A DNA stretch of 56,538 nucleotides from an uncultured Clostridia bacterium (GTDB lineage Bacteria > Bacillota > Clostridia > Oscillospirales > Ruminococcaceae): positions 1 to 56,538 of the forward strand of contig CALXAM010000004.1 of the NCBI GenBank assembly GCA_944386285.1, written 5' to 3'. Below, in pieces: positions 51,547-56,538 of the stretch (within the stretch, counting starts at the first letter, position 1; every line of letters starts with the position of its first letter). The translations under genes and the position numbers were made by a program. Under the pieces are notes generated by a model. That model had not been told where the DNA came from, ran no database searches, and worked only from the letters and a program-made list of their open reading frames with translations.

Positions 51547-54500
51547 GGCGAGCGGGTGTCCGCTGCTTGTGTCGGCGGCTGCCGGCAGCGGCAAAACGGC
51601 CGTGCTGTCCGAGCGGGCGCTGCGGCTTTTAACAAAGGAACATCCGGTCAGCGCAGACCGGCTCATGATCGTGACGTTTACGACAGCCGCCGCGGAGGAA
51701 ATGCGCCGCCGGATTGCCGACAAGCTGTCTGACGCGGTGCGCAGTCATCCGAAGGATGCGAATCTAAGACGTCAGCAGATGCTGTTGGCCCGTGCGCAGA
51801 TCAGCACGATTCATGCGCTGTGCGCGTCGCTTGTACGCGACCATTTCGCGGAGCTCGGACTGCCCGGAGAAATGCGCATCGGCGACACGGCACGGCTTGA
51901 CATTTTAAGAAAAGAGGCGGCAGAAGAGGTGATCCTCTCGCACTATGAGGCGGAGGACGCGTCGTTTTTGTCGCTTGTTGAATACTACTGTGCCGACCGC
52001 AACGATTCGATTCTCGCCGATTTGATGCTCCGGCTCTATACGTATATCCGGTCGTTTGCGTTTCCGAAGGCATGGCTTTCGGATGCGCTGTCGATGTATG
52101 AAGCGGATCTTCGTACAAGCGAATGGGTCAAAGAACTGTGTATCGGTGTATGCGACAGCGCGTCATATGCGGTGTTCTTGATGAAAAAGGCGCTCGATGA
52201 AATGACGGGGAGCAATCTGTTTGAAAAATATGCGCCGTCGTTTCAGGATGACCTTGCGTATTTTGAATCGGTGCATGCGGCGGCAGAGCAGAATGATCTT
52301 GACGCGGTTGCCGGACTTTCTTCGTCGCACAAAAAAGCAAAACTTGCACCTGCGCGCGCACCGATTGATCCCGATTTTGCCGATCAGATGAAAACGCTTC
52401 GGCAGGAGGCGTATAAGGCAGTCGACGGACAGCTTGCGCTGCTGTTTGACGCAGAAGAATCGACGTTTCCGCTTGAACGCCACGAAAAGGACCGTCAGAT
52501 TCTTCTGCCGCAGATCCGCACGCTGTTTTCGCTCACGGAGGAGCTGTATGAAAAGATTGACGAGAAAAAACGCGTGGAGAATCTGCTCGATTTTTCGGAT
52601 CTTGAGCATTTTTCCGTACAGCTCTTAGCAAGAAAGACGGAGAAAGGAATAGAGCCGACGCCGCTTGCGCTGTCTTTACGGGAAACGGTCGATGAACTGA
52701 TGGTGGACGAGTGTCAGGATATCAGCGAAGTGCAGGACACGATTTTCCGGATGCTTTCAAAAGACGAGAAAAACCTGTTTATGGTGGGCGACGTCAAGCA
52801 GAGCATCTATCGGTTCCGGCAGGCGATGCCGGAGCTGTTTATTAACCGGCGCGAGCGGTATGAACCCTATCCGCCGAAAACCGATACCGGCGCGCTGATT
52901 CTGCTTGAGAAAAATTTCAGAAGCCGCGACGTCGTATGTGAGATGACAAACGGAATCTTTTCGCAGATCATGAAGAAGCACACGGCGGAAATCGAATATG
53001 ACGAATCGGAATATCTGGTGCCGGGCGCTTCGTATTTTGAGCATCCCGAAGCTGTCTGCGAGGTGCTCATCGCGGACGGCACAGAGGACGATGAGGGAGA
53101 AACGGTCTCGTCGATGGAGCGGGAAGCCGATATGATCGCCAAAAAAATCCGCGCGCTTTACGAGAGCCGCTATCCGGTAAAGGACGGCGACAGCACGCGG
53201 CCCTTGCGGTTTGGTGATATCGCGGTGCTGATGCGTTCGCCGCGCAATACGGCTGAGGTGTTTGCAAATGCGATGCGCAAAGCCGGCATTCCATGCCTGA
53301 GTACGGCAAACGACGCGTTTTTTACCGCCTATGAGGTGGCGGTTGTGCGTGCGTTTCTGCGTGCGGCGGAGAATCCGCTCGATGATGTGTCGCTCGTTTC
53401 GGTGATGCTTTCGCCGATCGGCGGATTTGACGCCGATCAGGTGACGGCGGTGCGTCTGCTTCGCAAGGATGCCCCTTTGTATACGGCGCTGTTTGCGGCG
53501 GCGACAGAGGAGGAGAATGTCCGCTGCAAAACGCTGCTCGAGCGGCTCGATCTCATCCGGCAAAAAAGCTTGTCGGACGGGGTGCATGCGGCGGTCTTGG
53601 AACTGTATCTGCGCACAGAACTGCCAAAGCTTGTGTATGCGTTCGGCGACGGCGAGAAAAAGGAAGAGAATTTAAAACAATTTCTCCAGATTGCAAAGCA
53701 GTTTGAGGAATTTTCGTCGGGCGGACTGACGGGATTTTTACATTATCTCGACCGCGCGGAGGAGAGCGGCGTGACGTTTGACGGGAATAAGACACTGGAT
53801 GCGCATATTGATTCTGTGCGGATTCTGTCGATCCACGCATCAAAAGGACTCGAGTTTCCGATCTGTATTGTGGCGTCATGCGCAAAGCGGTTTTCCGATC
53901 AGGACTTAAAGCGCGATTATCAGATGAATGCGTCGCTTGGCTTTTCGATGAAAACGTATGTAAGAAGCGAGCTGCGCGGCTATGTGTCGCTGCCGATGGC
54001 GGCCGTTCGGTCAAAAAACCGGCGCGAGCTTGTCGCGGAGGAAATGCGGCTGTTCTATGTGGCTTTGACGCGGGCGAAGGAGAAGCTCATTTTCTCGATG
54101 TGTGAGAAAAACGCCGCGTCAAAGCTTTCGCGTGCGGCGCTGATGGCGGTGTCTGCGTGTCCGCATGCATATGAAGTCTGCCGTGCCAAAAGCTACAGCG
54201 ACTGGATTTATTCCGTTTTGCTCCGTCAGCCGCAGAATGTGTTCGGCGATTTGCAGCCGTCCATCTTTGTGCCGCGCACGGACAAGCAGTTGCCGGTTCG
54301 TGTGACCATCGACTCAGCGCGCGGTGCAAACGAGGAAGAAGCACAAATGCGTGTGTCTGCATTACCGGACGATGAGATGTGCGCTTTACTCAAAGAGCGG
54401 ATTGCGTTTTCGTATCCGGACGCGGTGCTCCCGACACTGCCGGTAAAGGTGACGGCGACGGAGCTCTCTAAGCAGGAAGCCGATACGATTCGGCTTTCCG

Positions 54501-55045
54501 AACGGCCGCGCTTTTTGATGGATGCGGGACTTACACCTGCGGAGCGTGGTTCTGCGCTCCATGCGTTTATGCAGTTTGCGGATTATACCGCGGCAGCTTC
54601 CGATTTGGAAACGGAGATTGCAAGGCTTTGTGAGAAGCAGTATCTCACGCAGGCGCAGTGTGACGCATTAAACCGCCGGGCAATCGGACGTTTCTTTTCC
54701 TCAAAGCTATATGAGCGGATGTGCCATGCGCAGTTTTTAAAACGCGAATATTCTTTTATCTATGAGGTTTCACCCGGGCTGGTGGCAAAGGAAGCGCATA
54801 AGATCAAAGAACCGATTATGCTGCAGGGCATTGCGGACTGTGTGTTCAAAGAGGAAGACGGGATTGTAATTGTCGATTATAAAACCGATTATGTGACGGA
54901 GGAGTCCGAGCTGCGAAATCGATACGCAATGCAGCTTTCGATTTATAAAGAGGCGATCGCGGCACAGTTTTCGCTCCCGGTCAAGGAATGTCTGCTCTAT
55001 TCGCTTCACCTTGGACGGGCGATCGACGTGTTTTTAAAAAAATAA
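51503..55045 (+). CDS. addA: ATP-dependent helicase/nuclease subunit A
   Basis: A 1180-residue SF1 helicase with a C-terminal RecB-type nuclease. Walker A is AAAGSGKT (25-32), Walker B DECQD (about 397), GDVKQSIYRF is motif III/IV-like, and HASKGLEFP is motif V. The nuclease motif is VDYKTDYV (about residue 1125). With AddB it unwinds and trims DNA ends until a Chi-like site. The ATG at 51503 is preceded by GGAGG within addB. The gene pair ends in front of the tRNA promoter without a clear hairpin. Confidence 0.96.
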   Translation: MAAIQMTKNQQTAVEASGCPLLVSAAAGSGKTAVLSERALRLLTKEHPVSADRLMIVTFTTAAAEEMRRRIADKLSDAVRSHPKDANLRRQQMLLARAQISTIHALCASLVRDHFAELGLPGEMRIGDTARLDILRKEAAEEVILSHYEAEDASFLSLVEYYCADRNDSILADLMLRLYTYIRSFAFPKAWLSDALSMYEADLRTSEWVKELCIGVCDSASYAVFLMKKALDEMTGSNLFEKYAPSFQDDLAYFESVHAAAEQNDLDAVAGLSSSHKKAKLAPARAPIDPDFADQMKTLRQEAYKAVDGQLALLFDAEESTFPLERHEKDRQILLPQIRTLFSLTEELYEKIDEKKRVENLLDFSDLEHFSVQLLARKTEKGIEPTPLALSLRETVDELMVDECQDISEVQDTIFRMLSKDEKNLFMVGDVKQSIYRFRQAMPELFINRRERYEPYPPKTDTGALILLEKNFRSRDVVCEMTNGIFSQIMKKHTAEIEYDESEYLVPGASYFEHPEAVCEVLIADGTEDDEGETVSSMEREADMIAKKIRALYESRYPVKDGDSTRPLRFGDIAVLMRSPRNTAEVFANAMRKAGIPCLSTANDAFFTAYEVAVVRAFLRAAENPLDDVSLVSVMLSPIGGFDADQVTAVRLLRKDAPLYTALFAAATEEENVRCKTLLERLDLIRQKSLSDGVHAAVLELYLRTELPKLVYAFGDGEKKEENLKQFLQIAKQFEEFSSGGLTGFLHYLDRAEESGVTFDGNKTLDAHIDSVRILSIHASKGLEFPICIVASCAKRFSDQDLKRDYQMNASLGFSMKTYVRSELRGYVSLPMAAVRSKNRRELVAEEMRLFYVALTRAKEKLIFSMCEKNAASKLSRAALMAVSACPHAYEVCRAKSYSDWIYSVLLRQPQNVFGDLQPSIFVPRTDKQLPVRVTIDSARGANEEEAQMRVSALPDDEMCALLKERIAFSYPDAVLPTLPVKVTATELSKQEADTIRLSERPRFLMDAGLTPAERGSALHAFMQFADYTAAASDLETEIARLCEKQYLTQAQCDALNRRAIGRFFSSKLYERMCHAQFLKREYSFIYEVSPGLVAKEAHKIKEPIMLQGIADCVFKEEDGIVIVDYKTDYVTEESELRNRYAMQLSIYKEAIAAQFSLPVKECLLYSLHLGRAIDVFLKK

Positions 55046-55065
55046 GAGAAAATTTAAAAAAGGAC

Positions 55066-55094
55066 TTGATTTTTTCGTCTGCCTGTTGTATAAT
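55066..55094 (+). promoter_or_regulatory. Promoter of tRNA-Leu
   Basis: TTGATT (55066-55071), a 17-base spacer and TATAAT (55089-55094), 21 bases before the first base of the tRNA. Confidence 0.75.
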
Positions 55095-55114
55095 ATCTAA
55101 TCGTTACAGCATGT

Positions 55115-55201
55115 GCCGGTGTGATGGAATTGGCAGACGTAGTGGACTCAAAATCCACCGGTGGCGACACCGTGCCGGTTCGAGTCCGGCCACCGGCACC
55201 A
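55115..55201 (+). tRNA. tRNA-Leu (anticodon CAA)
   Basis: An 87-base class II tRNA. The acceptor arms GCCGGTG (55115-55121) and CACCGGC (55191-55197) pair, followed by the encoded ACCA. The anticodon stem encloses the loop CTCAAAA, giving anticodon CAA. A long variable arm is present, as expected for leucine. GGTTCGAGTCC is the T arm. It is followed by a terminator and then by a mobile element edge, and tRNA-Leu 3' ends are common integration sites. Confidence 0.95.
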
Positions 55202-55230
55202 TGAAGGGTTGACAAAAAAGATGCCTAAGC

Positions 55231-55260
55231 AAAAAACCTCGATAAAATCGAGGTTTTTTC
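55231..55260 (+). terminator. Terminator of tRNA-Leu
   Basis: A 13-bp stem (AAAAAACCTCGAT with ATCGAGGTTTTTT) around a 3-base loop, with the T-run built into the 3' arm. Confidence 0.85.
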
Positions 55261-55362
55261 GCATTTTCAAGGCAAGTTTTTCAGCATAGATTCTATAGAT
55301 GCCAAACGGCAAAAATCCTATACTGACAGGACTTAAACCCACAAATAGCAAAAATCGCACTG

Positions 55363-55405
55363 AAAGGCGTATGGAGAGTTAAAAATTCATACGCCTTTTT
55401 CTTTT
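55363..55405 (+). terminator. Hairpin terminator in the mobile-element edge
   Basis: An 11-bp stem (55363-55373 with 55388-55398) is followed by TTCTTTT. No gene is visible directly before it. It may be the end of a small RNA or of an element gene that has been lost. Confidence 0.6.
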
Positions 55406-55467
55406 GCCCAAAATCATTATTATTCTCCCTGTTGGCATGCAGCAATAAAATATTAACACATCATTTT

Positions 55468-55515
55468 AAAGCCTTTTGTTTTTGATTATCACAGCAAAAA
55501 CTGAAGGCTTTTTTA
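55468..55515 (+). terminator. Long imperfect hairpin in the mobile-element edge
   Basis: AAAGCCTTTTGTTTTTG and CAAAAACTGAAGGCTTT pair at 15 of 17 positions around a 10-base loop and are followed by T bases. It is terminator-like. Confidence 0.6.
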
Positions 55516-55656
55516 TTGAAAGGAAAAAGTTATGTATTCAGAAATCAGGAATACGATTCTTTTGTGTTTACCTTGTTTTACACGCCATTAAACAAAATTT
55601 TACAGATGTAAAAGCGGTCGTATTTTGCAGGTAAAATAAGGTCGAAAAATAAGCAG

Positions 55657-55863
55657 GTGAAAGGAACGGGGTTGCTGAGGCTTCCCCGTTCCGGTTCACA
55701 GCGGGCGGCAATGCCGACCGCATCAGGGTTTTACGACTCTTTCGACTGCGGTAAACCATAGGGGTTGTAAAACTGCCCGAATGCCTGCTGTCGGGGTTGC
55801 AGGTAACCGTAATCACCGACTGTGCAAGGAAAAAGTGAGGGGTTGTGACAGGCGTTGTAAAAC
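55657..55863 (+). other. Candidate origin of transfer: large hairpin plus repeated GGGGTTG motifs
   Basis: A hairpin (55657-55699) has a 9-bp perfect inner stem, 55663-55671 with 55684-55692, and an outer GTGAA/TTCAC pairing. GGGGTTG recurs at 55668, 55761, 55793 and 55839. A 13-base repeat with one mismatch, GGGGTTGTAAAAC (55761-55773) and GGCGTTGTAAAAC (55851-55863), is spaced by 90 bases. The block ends just before a ribbon-helix-helix gene and a relaxase gene, the usual place of oriT. The nick site cannot be identified. The rest of the gap 55202-55880 holds only terminators and a possible 19-codon frame at 55532-55591. Confidence 0.5.
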
Positions 55864-55880
55864 AAATAAGGAGATGGATC

Positions 55881-56282
55881 ATGTTTGAAAACAAGAAGAA
55901 ATTTGCCCTGTGGATGTATCCCGACACCCTTGAAAAGGTGGGAGAAATCTACAGGCAGGACAATTGCGAAAGCAAATCTGAATTTATAGAAAAGGCGGTT
56001 AACTTCTATATCGGGTATCTGACATCGGAAGACAACAAAAGTTTTCTGCCGAGTATCGTAACCTCTACACTAAAGAGTATTGTAGCCGAGAGCGACAACC
56101 GTACAAGCAGAATCCTTTTCAAAATAGCGGTTGAGCTTGCCATACTTCAAAATATTGTGGCAGCAACCAACGAAATAGATGATGTCTCGCTGAAGCGCCT
56201 GCGCGGAGAATGTGTCAAAGAGGTAACGCGCCTGAAAGGATCACTTGATTTTGACGATGCACTCGATTGGCAGAAGGGATAA
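55881..56282 (+). CDS. Ribbon-helix-helix mobilization accessory protein (MobC-like)
   Basis: A 133-residue protein. The N-terminal part, with ALWMYPDTLEKV, a turn and SKSEFIEKAVNFYIGYL, is a ribbon-helix-helix DNA-binding fold; the remainder is helical and acidic. It probably binds oriT next to it and recruits the relaxase encoded 4 bases after its stop. The ATG at 55881 follows AAGGAGA; twelve upstream codons are rejected. Confidence 0.8.
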   Translation: MFENKKKFALWMYPDTLEKVGEIYRQDNCESKSEFIEKAVNFYIGYLTSEDNKSFLPSIVTSTLKSIVAESDNRTSRILFKIAVELAILQNIVAATNEIDDVSLKRLRGECVKEVTRLKGSLDFDDALDWQKG

Positions 56283-56285
56283 TCA

Positions 56286-56538
56286 ATGGCAAAGCTGATT
56301 ACCAAGTTTAAATATCTCAAACCGGATGCACGACAAAGTGTCGGCGGCTATGTGAGATATATCGCTACCCGTGAAGGTGTAGATAAAATTGACGAGTCAT
56401 ACAAGCTGGCGCCGTCTTCCGTAAAACAACAGCAGCTCATTGAAAAAATCCTCAAAGATTTTCCCGACTCAAAAGAAATGCTGGAATATGAAGACTATCT
56501 GAAAGAGCCGACTGTCGGAAACGCCTCGGAGTTCATCA
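56286..56538 (+). CDS. Relaxase, MobP3/MobL-like, N-terminal part (truncated by window)
   Basis: The frame runs past the window end; 84 residues are seen. They include FKYLKPDARQSVGGYVRYIATREGV in parts (KYLKPDA, GGYVRYIATREGV) and MLEYEDYL, which match the start of clostridial mobilization relaxases of the MobP3 type. The protein would nick oriT and lead single-strand transfer. Its short gap to the accessory gene shows co-transcription. The catalytic Tyr/His region lies at least partly outside the window. Confidence 0.8.
   Translation, partial: MAKLITKFKYLKPDARQSVGGYVRYIATREGVDKIDESYKLAPSSVKQQQLIEKILKDFPDSKEMLEYEDYLKEPTVGNASEFI

Noticed and set aside
52757..53587. 276-codon minus-strand frame inside addA
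   Set aside because: Arg/His-rich antisense shadow of a conserved helicase gene with no start context.
55148..55360. 70-codon minus-strand frame ending in a motif often seen in databases (WCRWPDSNRHG)
   Set aside because: It is antisense to tRNA-Leu; this peptide is a well-known artefact of translating the complement of tRNA genes.

Overview
The window looks like a chromosomal segment of a mid-GC, spore-forming, anaerobic clostridial Firmicute, most likely a gut Oscillospiraceae/Ruminococcaceae type. The grounds are strong AGGAGG-type ribosome sites with many TTG/GTG starts, spoIIR, a V-type ATP synthase operon, AddAB instead of RecBCD, a glycyl radical enzyme with its activase, free-living xylan and galactoside glycosidases, and surface proteins with FIVAR repeats and sortase-like tails. 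The species cannot be named from sequence alone.

Layout. 1-4 kb: the end of a FIVAR surface protein, a ROK sugar kinase and a convergent GH36 alpha-galactosidase. 4-9.2 kb: an apparent operon that starts with a Card1/Can2-like CARF nuclease and continues into metF, a stand-alone MetH reactivation domain and metH. 9.4-13.8 kb: fruK, an HtrA protease, a TIM-barrel isomerase that appears frameshifted at its start, and a metallo-beta-lactamase-fold hydrolase. 13.9-19.4 kb: an orphan glycyl radical enzyme and activase, divergent from an AraC regulator and a MATE exporter. 19.5-22.5 kb: a chromosomal TetM-like GTPase and an Mrp/ApbC carrier. 22.5-29.4 kb: a xylan locus with three identical palindromic operators, a GH39 beta-xylosidase and a 1604-residue cell-wall glycosidase. 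29.4-30.5 kb: an orphan response regulator and a deletion remnant joining histidine-kinase-like and CotH pieces. 30.7-39.4 kb: a nine-gene V-ATPase operon on the minus strand. 39.5-41.2 kb: the ACT/UPF0210 pair. 41.4-45.9 kb: PHP phosphoesterase, Lrp regulator, aminotransferase, DUF362 ferredoxin protein and ispE. 45.9-47.4 kb: an AT-rich two-gene insertion of membrane proteins, one with a YHYH domain. 47.4-55 kb: spoIIR, addB and addA. 55.1 kb to the end: tRNA-Leu(CAA) followed by the edge of a mobilizable element (oriT-like repeats, ribbon-helix-helix accessory protein, start of a relaxase).

How the genes work together. MetF supplies 5-methyl-THF to MetH, and the separate activation domain replaces the one missing from MetH. 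GH39 and the large CBM35-bearing surface protein probably degrade xylan-type polymers under one LacI-type regulator encoded elsewhere. AddAB repairs double-strand breaks. The most unusual items are the CARF nuclease at the head of the methionine operon with no CRISPR nearby, the triple-operator plus attenuator-like leader, the kinase/CotH deletion scar, the AT-rich YHYH insertion and the variant sorting signals. No CRISPR array, sortase, rRNA or IS element is visible.
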